From Pyropia haitanensis (taxonomy: Eukaryota > Rhodophyta > Bangiophyceae > Bangiales > Bangiaceae): DNA of 64,000 nt. Below are positions 45,539 to 55,934 of this stretch, piece after piece; the first letter of the stretch is position 1; each line of letters opens with the position of its first letter. Both the position numbers and the translations under genes were made by a program. The stretch spans positions 496,001 to 560,000 of the forward strand of contig SDUX01000004.1 in the NCBI GenBank assembly GCA_008729055.1. The letters run 5' to 3'. The notes under the pieces are model-generated. The model was not told the DNA's origin. It was given only the letters and a program-made list of their open reading frames with translations, and made no database searches.

Positions 45539-45801
45539 GTGACGAGGACGCGGCCGCGCGCGCGCGCCGCGGGCGGCCGCGCAAGCCCATCCGCATCCCC
45601 GCGGCGGCCGCCGCGGCGGACGCGGCCGCCACCGCCACCGCCGGCGGCGCCGCGGCGGCGGCGGCGGGCGGCCCCAAAAAGGCGCGCGGCAAGCGGCGGC
45701 GGCAAAAGGAGGCGGCGGCGGCCGCCGCCGCCGCCGCCGCTGCCGCCGGCAAGCCCGGTGCGGACGGCCAGGCGCCGGCGGCATTGGGCGCCGCCGCCGG
45801 C

Positions 45802-45840
<39 letters not shown>

Positions 45841-46221
45841 ATTGACACGACCGACGAGCGGTTTGGCGCGCTCTTCACCTCCCCCGACTACGCGCTCGAC
45901 CCGACCGACGGCAAGTTTGTGGCGGGGCCGGCGAGCGCCCGCATCATGGCCGAGGCGGCCGCCCGGCGGCGGCGGCCGACGGTGGGTGGCGGCGGGGTGG
46001 GCGGAGGAGGGGGGGGGGGGGACGGCCGCGCCGGCGCCGGCGCCGGCGGCTGGGGGGCGGGGGGGGGGCGAGGCGCCGTGGCCACAGGGGGGGCGGCGGC
46101 GGCCGGGGGGGGGAGGGGGGGGGGGGAGGACGCGCTCGCCCTGGCCGACCGCATCAAGCGGCGTGCCGTGCGGGCGGCGGCGGCGGCCTCGGGGGGGGGG
46201 GGGCGCCGTGGGCGCTGGTAA
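43174..46221 (+). CDS. ESF1: ESF1 homologue, nucleolar pre-rRNA processing factor, frame-broken
   Basis: Start at 43174 (MAPPPAKRRRRRSAG). ESF1 is needed for 18S rRNA maturation in the nucleolus. Order of motifs: SDPRFAAVHVDPRF and LAIDERFADAL (N-terminal repeat), an acidic Ser/Asp-rich segment, TTRVAVVDLDWNRVRAADVY, TLRSVAVHPTTEGLQRM, then YHSEDEEEDT, RLRYYVAIATFDSPATAAAV, LDLRFIPDGIPP, LRTYLASSESD, and the NUC153 domain IDTTDERFGALFTSPDYALD at 45841-45900. The stop is at 46219-46221. The frame must change at the G-run 43986-43991, at 44121-44129 or in the adjoining GGT array, and at the 22-G run 45112-45133; each falls inside or beside a homopolymer and the family signal resumes at once, so sequencing indels are the simplest cause. 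Ala/Gly inserts lengthen it relative to yeast and human ESF1. Confidence 0.85.
44141..44191 (+). repeat. GGT trinucleotide array inside ESF1
   Basis: About 16 uninterrupted GGT/GTG copies within the coding region. Depending on the frame it encodes poly-Val or poly-Gly; the downstream frame with the ESF1 match gives poly-Gly. Confidence 0.9.
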
Positions 46222-49200
46222 GCTGGGTAGTGGGGCGGACGGCAGCGCCCTGTCGCGGGGACGAGGAGCCCCGGCGGCATTGTCGGCCGTGGTTTTCCGT
46301 ACCGTGGGTGGGGGACGCGCTTTTTTTTTTTTTTTTTGGTGCCTCACCCCAGGACCCGCCGCCTTGGCCACCATGTGCGGCCGCGGCGCCCGTGGCACCG
46401 CCGCCGTTGCCGGCCAGTGTCGTCGGTGGGGGGGGGACGGAGGCCGCCGCCCCCGTCGCCGCCTGGGCAGCCGCCCCGGGCAGCCCCGCGCGCCGGCATC
46501 CGCCGGTGGGGTCCAGCCGCCGCCGCGGCGGCCCGCCGCCGCCGCCGCCCGCGCGCCTGCGCGTCCACGCCGACGCGGCGGCGGCCGCGGCGGCCGCGGC
46601 GGCCGCGGCGGCCGCGGCGGCCGCCCACGCCTCGGACGCGGGCTGGCGTCGGCGCCCCCGCGCCGCGCGCGCGCGGGCGGCCCGCCGACCCCGCGGGGGG
46701 CGCGCCGCAGCGGGCGGGCGGGACGCCGCCGCCGCCACGCCCAGGCGCGGCGCGGCGGCACCCGCCGGCGCGCCGCGGGCGCGGCGGCCGCCGCGGGCGG
46801 CCCGGGGGGGAGGAGCAGCGGCGGCTCCGCCCGCACCGCCGCGCGTCCCGGGGTGGGGCGCCCGCCCAGCGGGGGCGCCGCCGCGCCGCCGCGGCGGTGG
46901 CGTCACGCGGCGGCCGCCGCGTCCGGGGCACCCCCCCTGCCCGCCGCCCCCCCTCGGGGAGACGCTGGGCTGCACCGCCACGCGCACGTCCGTGGAGCGT
47001 TGCGGTGGGGTGATTGGCTGTGGGGGCGCCGACGGTGGTGGCGGTGCCGCCGACGGCGCCACCGGGTGCACCCGCGCGGCACGCGCCGCGGCGGTGGCGC
47101 CGCCGCACGACTGCGCCAATGCGGCCAGGCGGCGGTACGCGGCCTGACGTGCGGAGCATGCCGCAACGGGGCCGACGGCACCACACGGGCGCGACGGACG
47201 CGGGCGACGAACCTCGAGGGGAGCGGGCGACGAGCGCGGGACAGCGGGCGACGAGCGACGCCGCTGCGCAGCCACGCCCGCTGCCCCCTACAGTTTGGCC
47301 CTCCCAGAACACGCGCTACCGCGCCGTCGTCTGCCAACCTCGAGCGCTACATAAAAGATGGACCAAGACGGGCGCCACCGCCAAGGGCTGGGGAGGGGTG
47401 GGGCAGAGGGGTTGGGGGGGAGGTCATGGGTCGTCCGTCGGAGGAGCGGGTCGGCCGCACAATGCATACGAGCCGCCGCCCGGAACCAGCCGCCTCCCCC
47501 CCCTTTGTGGCCACGACGTGGCCTCCTCGGCAAGGCCAAGGTGGAAGGTGCCACCTTGCAAGGACGGACCTGGCGAGTGGACGCCCGCGGTGGGGACACG
47601 CGGTCACGCCCCGCGCCCGCCGCCGATCTCGACGCGCACACCCGGGAGATACCCTACACCGCGGGTTGTCCCTGGACACGACGGTGTTGCGGGAGGGCCA
47701 GGCCCGGGAGGGGGCGGAGAATTGAAGACCCGCCGGCCCATGCGCGCCGCCTGCCAAGCCGTCGACGCTGCGCGATGCTGCGGGGGACGGGGGGGGAGCA
47801 GGAGGTCGTGGCCGCGGCAAAGGCGAGCGGAGGCGGGAGCGTTTCCGCCGCGGCGGTCGCCCCCGGCGGGCGTCCCACCCCAGCACTCGCCACGTAGCTC
47901 TACGGCCGTCGTCGCGACGCACCGTTCGGCCCGCGGTCTGACGGTGTGACGCAGCACCGAGCACAAGAAAACACTCTACTTTGCCTGAGCTGGGGAACAT
48001 CTCTGGTCCTGAGAGGTACCCCTGTATAACTCAGAAAAAGCCCTGTCGAGACAGGGGGGCTATCTTTACCTTCGATTCCATGGTCAGCAGGAGGGCCCGG
48101 CCTCCGACACTACAGCTGATTTCGGCTGCGTGAAGAGGGGTCAATATAAAACAGAGGTGTCCGCGTCGCGTCATCCTCGCGCGCGTCTGGGCCCGTGCGT
48201 GCGGGTGGGCCCGAGCATCCCCGGCGGGGCCCCGTGTGGTCCCAGCCGATTGGTGTTTTTGGACGGCTGTTTACCCATCGCGTCGTGGCACGCGGCGGCA
48301 GCGCGAGTGCGATCCACAGGAGGGACGAGCGCGGTGGCGGCTGGCGCTCAGGACTTGCGTGGAGCGGCAGGTTGTGCTAGGCGGGAGCGCGGGGGGGGGG
48401 GGGGGGGTTGGCGCACGGCGGCGGGTCCCGCATACACCCTTTGCGACAGGTGGCGGGCCTCTTGCAGGGGCGTGTGCCCCCGGGCTCGACTGGCATCAAA
48501 CCGCCACCACCCGGCCGCCATCCCGCGACGATTCGGTCAACTATCCCATTGGGGATGTGGAGCCGACGGGGCGTGATCCACTGCCCCGTTACATGCCCGT
48601 CGGCTGTCGACTCCGGCCGGCCGACGTGCCAGCGCAGCCCGCCGCAAACCGCCACCATTGACTCGGCCGAGCCAGCCACCACAACAGACACGCCTGTGGT
48701 CGGGCCGCCCACAATTGATGGCCGACACGGCCCCCGCGGAGGGGGTCCGTCGGCCGCTGCAGGCTGGCCAACAACCGCGACGGGGTGCGTGCGCGCTGTA
48801 ATGGACTGTGTACCGTTGCAAGAGTGTCGGCGCGCAGCACGCCGCGCGGCTCGGTGAGTGCAGCAGCGCGCTCCCCACTCCCTTCCCTTCTTTTGAACGC
48901 GGCAGCGTGGTTGGCCGCGCTGCCCACGCGCCCACCAGCCCCTTTTTTTTTTTTTTTCACGTTTCCGGTCCGCGGCTCTCTCGCCGCCCCCCCCCCACCC
49001 ACCCGCCGCGCTGAGCGAAAGCACATTCGCCACCAGCCACGCCCTCCAACCGCCGCCGCGGCGTGGTCGTTACGCCTCGATCAGCACGGGTCCGCCGGCT
49101 GGTGGCGGGTCACGTGGGTTTGTTGGACTCGGCCCGCCCCGTCCGGCCCGCAGAGTCGACTACGCTGACCGACCGACCGCCGCCCCCCCCCCCCCCCCAC

Positions 49201-50402
49201 CCGCCCCCGCTCGAAGTTGTGCTTGACACGCGGCTTCTGGCGGCTGGCACCAATCACTGCTGCGTGGGTGCTGGCCCAATTTGAATGTCCTTGTCGGGAG
49301 CCCCGCTCGCAGCCAATACGCCCCCTTGTCTGGGCGGTTGACCCGCCTCGACGCCGCTCAGAGTGTGAATCAGGGTGGGTTGGGCGGCGGCAAGTGGGTG
49401 GCTGCCCGCCGTCCGTTCCAGGCTGTCCCCCTGGCCCCCCCGCTGCGGAATGTGCGGCAACGAGTGGATGGACAGGCAGCGTCCAAAAAAGGGGGTTGGG
49501 GACGGGGGTTGGGGGGGATGCGGCTGGGAGGCTGCCCAGGCCGGATTGTGGTCTGGCGGCAACGACCAGTTTGGGCCACCCGACCGTCCCGGCGGCGGCG
49601 GCGAGAGGTTTGTGCCGCAACCGCCTGGTCCCAGATCGCCAGAGCTCGCCAGCCAACTTGCGGTCCAGGCGCGGGCGGGGCGGCGGGCAGAGCCGCCTCC
49701 CTTGGCCAGAGGCGCCGGGTGGGGAAGCGGAGGCTCCTCCCCACGTGACCACCCTCACGACACGGGCGGCTACGGTCCACCGCCGATGCTGCCAATCTAC
49801 GTAGACACCCACCTGGGTGAGTGGCCGCGGAGCCTCAGGCGGGGCGTGTGGGGCTGAGGGGTGGGGTGGGTCCGCGGCCACTGGCCAGACTGGTCGAATC
49901 CCCCGCTCCCCCGCAGCGCGCCCTCCGCCGCACCATCCGGTCGCGTCCACTGTGGTCAGCCGCCCGCGTAGCGGGCCGCGCCTGGGCGGTACGATGTGGG
50001 GACTCTGGCGCGCGCCGCCCAGGATGTGTATCTTGCAAGGGTGGAGCCTGCCGCTCACAGCGGCTGCACACACCCGCACGTACGATACTCGCTTGTTCGC
50101 GAGGGCGCTCGGACTGGTGCCCCCTAACACAACACAGGCTGTCCTGCTCACAACCCCGCCTGCTCGACCGCGGTCACTACATAGCTCGACCGGGCAGTAC
50201 CGTGCTCCCACCGCTTTCCCCATACCATCGTTGTCTACCACCCGCCCTCGTGCACTACGCCGCAACCGCCGTCGTCGTGCGTTCCTGTGCGCCCTCTTTG
50301 TGCCCGTTTTCCACCCATCCCGCCCTTTGTTTCCCCACACCACCCCCCCCCTGCACGGTGTTCTTCCCGTCTTCCTTCTGTTCACCCCCACTCCCTCGCA
50401 CG
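46222..50402. other. Long region without a recognised gene
   Basis: 46.2-47.3 kb is GC-rich and open on both strands (Ala/Arg/Pro composition, no domain) with a T-run at 46321-46338. 47.3-50.4 kb is more balanced; it holds a small perfect hairpin (CCCTGT-CGAG-ACAGGG) at 48042-48057, a T-run at 48941-48955, and upstream sequence of the cyclin gene. No RNA gene or coding region could be supported. Confidence 0.4.
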
Positions 50403-51176
50403 ATGGCACCTACCTGCCTCCGTCACCGGTCGCCGACGACGATCACCGAGGACCAACCGCGGCGGTCGGCGGGACCTGCCAAGCGGCGGCCACGCCCGTC
50501 CCTGCTTGACGACCGTAAGACGCTTGCGACCGTCCTAGGCAACCTCCTTGCTGCGGCGGTGGACCGGAACGAGGCGGCTCGCGCACAGGCCGGCCCCGAG
50601 GCGTATCCTTCCTCGTCCACGACCGTCTTTCACGCTCTGGACGCTCCCGCTATCGGGGTGGTTGCCTACATGGAGCGCCTCGCCCATTACAGCTACTGCT
50701 CGACCCCCGTGCTGCTGATGGCATACCGCTACATGGAGCGGGTGGCGGGCGCGGTGGCGGTGGGCGCGCCCGGTGTGGCTGCTGACGAGCTCACCGTTCA
50801 TCGGCTGATGATTGCATCGGTGGTGGTGGCGGCGAAGACCCACGACGACGACTTCCTCTCCAATCACCACTACGCGCTGGTCGGTGGGCTGCCGCTGGAC
50901 GAGCTTAACGCGCTGGAGGTCGGGCTCTTGCAACTCCTCCGGTGGCGCACGACGGTGGACGAGGAGGAATTTGCTGACGTGGACATGCGGGTGGCGGCGG
51001 TGTTGGAAGAGATTGAGGATGCTGCGGCGGCGACCGCGACGCCTGCCACCCCACCACCAGTGCGCAAGATGTCGCCCGGCCAGTCGTCACCGACGTCGGT
51101 GCAGGCCGTGGCAGCTGGCAACCGAAGTTATAGGTGGCCGGCGTCGGCGGATCGCTCATACATAGCACCCTCGTAA
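50403..51176 (+). CDS. P-type (PHO80-like) cyclin
   Basis: Intact 257-residue frame, intronless; start at 50403 (MAPTCLRHRSPTTITEDQ), the first Met before the conserved region. The cyclin box covers about residues 78-190: ALDAPAIGVVAYMERLAHYS, YCSTPVLLMAYRYMERV, TVHRLMIASVVVAAKTHDDD, FLSNHHYALVGGLPLDELNA and LEVGLLQLLRWRTTV. The VHRLxIxSVxVAAKxxDD and YAxVGGxxLxELNxLE strings are the hallmark of the PHO80/cyclin U family, which partners with PHO85/CDKA-type kinases in nutrient and cell-cycle control. The N-terminus has a basic, nuclear-localisation-like RRSAGPAKRRPRPS; the C-terminal tail is Ala/Thr/Pro-rich. Identity of the family is firm; the partner kinase is not in this window. Confidence 0.9.
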   Translation: MAPTCLRHRSPTTITEDQPRRSAGPAKRRPRPSLLDDRKTLATVLGNLLAAAVDRNEAARAQAGPEAYPSSSTTVFHALDAPAIGVVAYMERLAHYSYCSTPVLLMAYRYMERVAGAVAVGAPGVAADELTVHRLMIASVVVAAKTHDDDFLSNHHYALVGGLPLDELNALEVGLLQLLRWRTTVDEEEFADVDMRVAAVLEEIEDAAAATATPATPPPVRKMSPGQSSPTSVQAVAAGNRSYRWPASADRSYIAPS

Positions 51177-51312
51177 AACAATCTTGGATAAGACAGAATT
51201 GTCATAGTCTAGCATCCCTGCGCTGGTGGCAGTGCTGGCGTGCCGCCGCTCACGCCGCCGCCGGCGACGGTGGCGGGGGGGCGGGGGGGAGGCGGCTTAT
51301 TGGCGGGGTGGC

Positions 51313-51367
<55 letters not shown>

Positions 51368-51419
51368 TGCGGTGGCGGCGGCGGTGGCGGCGGCGGCTGC
51401 GGCGGCTGCGACGGCGGCG

Positions 51420-52015
51420 GCGGCTACGAGGCCGGCGGCTTTTTTGGTCGCCTGACGGCGGCCGCCGCCACCGCCACCGCGTCGGTGGCGGCGTGGGCAA
51501 CGGCGCCGGCGACTGCGCCCGGCGGCGGCACCCTCCACCCCCCTCCCGCCACGACGCCCGCTCCCGTCGGCGCCGACTGGTCCGCCGCTGCCGCGCACGG
51601 GGCGGAGCGCCTGGCGGGACGGCTGGTGCACCTGCCCCCGAGGGGGAGGGTGGGTGCGTCCGTCGCGGGCTCGTGTGTAGCCGACGGGTGTGGGGCGGCG
51701 GTGGGGGGGGGCGGCGGGCTGCTGCTCGTGCTGGAAGGGGGGGGTGGGGGGGGGGGCAAGGGCGCCCTGCCCGCCTGCGGCCGCGGCAGCTGCGGCGGCA
51801 GCGGGGGTGGTTGCGACGGAGGCGGTGGCAGGGCTGACCCCCGGCGGGGGGGGGTGACGACACTCGGCCTGCGCCGGCCGGGGGGGGAGGTGGTGGAGGT
51901 GGCGACGCCGGCCGCAGCGGCGGCGGCGGTCGTCGCGTTGGCCGCGGCGCCGCCAGGGACGAGGGGCTGGGGGGGGGCGGGCTCGGCCCGCTTCGGCCGC
52001 GTCGCGGACGTCTAG
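51420..52015 (+). CDS. Possible unidentified protein, 3' part
   Basis: An open frame on the + strand with mixed, protein-like composition (FFGRLTAAAATATASVAAWA, DWSAAAAHGAERLAGRLVHL, GGEVVEVATPAAAAAAVVAL) ending at a TAG at 52013-52015. The 5' part is a GGC-repeat tract at 51317-51420 that encodes poly-Gly or poly-Ala, and no convincing ATG can be assigned. It begins right after the cyclin stop. No family recognised; the competing frames are more Arg/Pro-rich, which is why this one was preferred. Confidence 0.22.
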
Positions 52016-52329
52016 GCCGACGCCTAGGATGGCCTCCCCGCCGGGTGGGTGAGTGCGCCGTGTGAACCGGCGGCCGCGGTTGGGGGCGGGGGGGGGGGGT
52101 AGGTGGGATGGCCCGCGTAACCTGCGGATGGGCGTCCGGGCGGCGCCACGGCGGTGGTGCCGCCGCCGTCACCTGGGGGACGCGCTAAGATACGAGACGA
52201 AGAGGCCGACGTCGCTGTTGCACCAGCACCCAAAAAAACCATCGAGGCGGTCCCCGCGGGGCGCCGGTGCCACCTACATCCCTTTGAGCCCGCACCCCTC
52301 CCCATGCCACCCGTCCTCATCCCCTGCCC

Positions 52330-55215
52330 GCAATTCCGCCGCGCCGCTGCACGGGCGCCGCGGCGAGCCGCGTGAAGACCTCTTCGACGACCTCGCCGCT
52401 CCCCCCCCCAACACCCTCCCCCCAACCCGCCCCCCGCGGCCCGCACCAGCCGCAGCCCTCGCTCCACTGCCGTGCCCAGCCAGGAGCGCGCATCGTCCGC
52501 CGCCGCCCGCGGCAGTCGCCCCCAGACCCGCACCGGCGCGGACAGCGTCGGGCCCGCCGCGGCCGCGAGGAGCGCGCCCAGTGCGTGGAGGCGGCCGGCC
52601 TCGTCGACGGCGGCGCCGCCGCTGTCAGCGGCGGCATCGGCGGAGGCTGCGGCGGCGGCAGCGGCGGCGGCGGCGGGGTGGGGGGCGCCGCTCGTCGAGG
52701 GGGGGGCCATCCGCCCGGCGTCACCACACGCGTGGTAGAGGAGCCCAAGGAGCAGGCCGAGCGTGACGCCGTCGCCTGGCGGGTCGCCCGCCGCGGCGGC
52801 GCCGAGCGAGCCGCCGCCTCCCCCGGCGCTGCCGACGGCCGTCGCCAGCTCCGCCGCCGCCCCGCCCACATGTCCATCGCAGGCAGCACCACCTCCGCCC
52901 CGTCTTCAGCCGCCGCGTCGGCCATGACGGCCAGCGCGCCAACCGCGGCGGTGACGCCCAGCAGCAACAACCGGACGGTCGCCTCGCCCAGCGGCTCCGC
53001 CGTGGCGGTCACCACCGGCGGCTGCAGGCCGCCCGCCGCGACCGCCCCTGCCGCCGCCGCGGTAGCAGCGGCGCAACCCCCACACCCACTTACACTGCCG
53101 CCGCCGCCTCCCATCCCCAGCGTCGCGCGGCGGCCCGTAGCGAGCACCACTGGCGAGCCCCAGCCGGGCGCCGGCGGCATTCCCGGGCTTTCGGCGGCAC
53201 CACCAGCGGCGTGCGCGCCGGAAACGACGCCGACGACGGGGCGACGCCAACCGCCGCCGACGGCGCCAACCAGGTGGCGGAGGCGCCCCCACAGCCACCC
53301 CCACCCCGGCCGCCGCCGCTGCTGCCACTGCCGCCGCCACCACCACCGCCGGGCGCCGAGGGGATGACCGAGCAGAGCCCTGGCGTCGACGCGGCCCCCC
53401 CGGCGCTGCGCGGTCTGCCATGCCCCCGCAGCGCCGGCGGCAGGGCACCCCCACCCCCCCCCCCCAGGAGAAGAGGCGCCGCCCTTGGTCGAGCCACCCC
53501 CCCCGCCCGCCCCCCCCACCCACCCCCTCCCCCCCCTCAACCCCCCCGTCTTCCCCAGCAGCCCCGGCGGGTGCACGACGGGCGGCGGCAGCTCCGCGGC
53601 AGCCGCCTCGGCGAACGCCAGCGCGTGCACCCACCACTCCACGGGCTCCGCGCGGAGCAGCCGGCAGGCGCGGTCGATGGTTGCGGCGGCGGCGGCGGCG
53701 GCGGCAGCGCGGACGATGGCTCAGCCGTGGAGGATGCCGCCGCCGGGGGGGGGGCGGTGCCCAGTGAGGGCTGCGAGCGCGGTAGCCGCCGCTGCCGCCT
53801 CCGCCACGGGCGCCAAACGTGACACGGCGGGTCGGCGGGGGGAAGCACGGGGCTGTCGCCGCCGCCGCCGCTGTCGCTGACGGCGCCCCTCAACGGCGGC
53901 GCCCCGTCGCCAGACAGGTCCGGTGCGGTGCCCATCAGGCGCAGGACAAGGGCGGTCGCCCACGGGAGCGCGTCTCGGTCGGCCGCCTTGACGACGGCGG
54001 CAACGGCGGCGTCTGCCCCCCCCCCCCCCCCCCGCCCAATCTCGGCCACCGAGCCGGCGGCAAAAACGAGGCACCCCCCCTGCGGTGCGCGTCGCCACCC
54101 AAAACGCCTGGTCGGTCGACCCCGCGTCCGCGGCGGCCGTCTAGAGGGCGGCGGGGGGACCTCCCGCGTCGCCCGTGGCAGGCGAAGCAGCGCCGGGAGC
54201 GCTTCCCCCCCCCGGCAGCTGCCGCAACGTGGCCGCCGCGACGAGCGCCGCCGCCGCGGCCGCCGCGGCCGCCGCCGGCCGCGCGACGGCGCCCACAACC
54301 GCCGCCGCCGCCGCGACCGCCGCGCGCCCCGCGTCGTGGTGGCCGCCGCCGCGGCGGCGAGGCCGTCAAGCGCGCCGCCACGGGTGCAGCGACTCCCCCC
54401 CCGCCGCCGACGCGGAGGGCGCGGCGAGCATTCCCGCCGCGGCCACCACCCCTGCTGCCGCGTCGGCGGCGGCGCCGGGCAGGCGCACCGCCGCGGCGGC
54501 GGAGGCGGCGGCGGCCGCCGCCGCAGGCTACCCGGCCAACGTACCGGGCACGGCGGCCGCGTCGGCGGCGGCGGGGCCGGTCGCCGCCGCGCCGACGAGG
54601 AGCAGGTCCCCGACGGCGGCGGCCATGGGGGGGGGGGAGACGCGAAGCCGGCGCCGTCGCCGCCGCCGCCGCCGGCGCAGTTGCGGCCGCTCATTGGGGG
54701 CGGCGGCGGCGCGTGCGCGCGGGGCTGGGGTTGCTGCCGCTGCTGCCGCCGACGCCACCACCGCCTCCGCCGCCACCGCCGCCGCCCTTGTGGGCGACCA
54801 CCACGATGGGTAGCACGACGGGCGGCAGCTCGACCGCCGCGGTGATGGCGTCAACCGCGGCGGCGGCGGCGGCGAGCGGCGCGGCCGGGTCCATCGCCAC
54901 CCCCCCCCCCACACCACCCCTGCCGCCGCCCGCGGCGGTGGCCAGTACCCACCGCACCCTCCCCCCGCATCAGTCACCGCGCGCAGTAGCAACGCCGCAA
55001 GCGCCGCGAGCAGCGTGCACCCCGCCGGCGACACGGCCGCCTGCACCGCCGCCGCGCCGCCGACGGTCATGTCCAGGCCGGTCCACGCGGCCACCGCGGC
55101 CACCCCGCAGCCGCCGCCGCCGTCGCCGCCTGCCGCCGCCGCGGCGGCGGCCGCGTCACCAACCAGGAGGAAGGGCGGTCCCGCGATGGCGGGCCCCGCC
55201 GCCGCCACCACCGCC
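52330..55215 (-). CDS. Possible large Ala-rich helical-repeat protein, frame-broken
   Basis: Several minus-strand segments in different frames look like one protein interrupted at homopolymers: GPPFLLVGDAAAAAAAAGGD near 55,190; TVGGAAAVQAAVSPAGCTLL then AALAALLLRAVTDAG; MDPAAPLAAAAAAVDAITAA then VELPPVVLPIVVVAHK; ADAAVAAVVKAADRDALPWA then TALVLRLMGTAPD; ATIDRACRLLRAEPVEWWVH then ALAFAEAAAAELPPP; GEATVRLLLLGVTAAVGALA then VMADAAAEDGAEVVLPAMDM; GVTLGLLLGLLYHACGDAG; and VWGRLPRAAADDARSWLGTA. Short amphipathic helices spaced this way suggest an importin-beta/exportin or other HEAT-type fold, but no family motif is decisive. A consensus-like splice donor (GGTACGTT near 54543) means that introns may add to the confusion. 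Start and stop are not determined; the coordinates are approximate limits. Confidence 0.35.
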
Positions 55216-55934
55216 GCCGGGGGGGGGACGACGACGGTGGGAAGACCACGGCGAGAAGGTGCGGGACGAGGACGACGTCGGAGGGGCAGGGACGGCGGAA
55301 AAGAGGGACAATGCGACGGCGTCGCGAGGGGGGGGCAGGACGACGGGTAGGGGTGGGTGGCGACGACGACCGGAGCGAGGGGGGGTACGACGGCGGCGAA
55401 GAGGGGGGGTAAGGCGTGGGCGAGGAGGGGGGGAAAGGGACGAACGTTGTGGAGAGGAAAGAACGACGAGAACGGTCCGGACGACGGTGACAACGACGGC
55501 GGGGAGGAGGGGGAAGAAGAACACGACGGCGAGGACGGTGACGACGACGCTCGCGATTCGCACGGTGGCGGATCGTCGCGAAAACGTACCACTGCTACTA
55601 GGGTATACTGCGGGATACTCGTGGTTGGTACCACACAGCACCCCAGATTGGGCTGAAATGGTCTAAAATGGGCCCAGTACAAATATTCGCGGACGCGTAT
55701 CTCGAGAACGGCGTGTACTAGACCCTCTCACAGAGGCCATTCTTCCAATTGGGGATACATCGCCTGACCAGTATACTCCTGAACCCCCCTCCACGACGCC
55801 TCTGGGAGGGGGTGTGCGGACATGTCACGGTCGCCAGTATACCCGAGAAGGAGTTGTGGAGAGCTACTTATCGCGACCTGAGAGCCCTCGCGTACCGTTG
55901 TCATGTCACGCTGCGTATCTCGCCCACCGATCAC

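Noticed and set aside
46230..47312. Long overlapping open frames on both strands after ESF1
   Set aside because: Composition is only Ala, Arg, Pro and Gly, all frames are equally open because of high GC, and there is no domain or conserved pattern.
48000..48115. Possible spliceosomal U1-like RNA on the minus strand, from a short ACCTTCG...CATGGT resemblance and the nearby 6-bp hairpin
   Set aside because: No ACTTACCTG 5' end, no Sm site and no further matching stems; the resemblance is too short.
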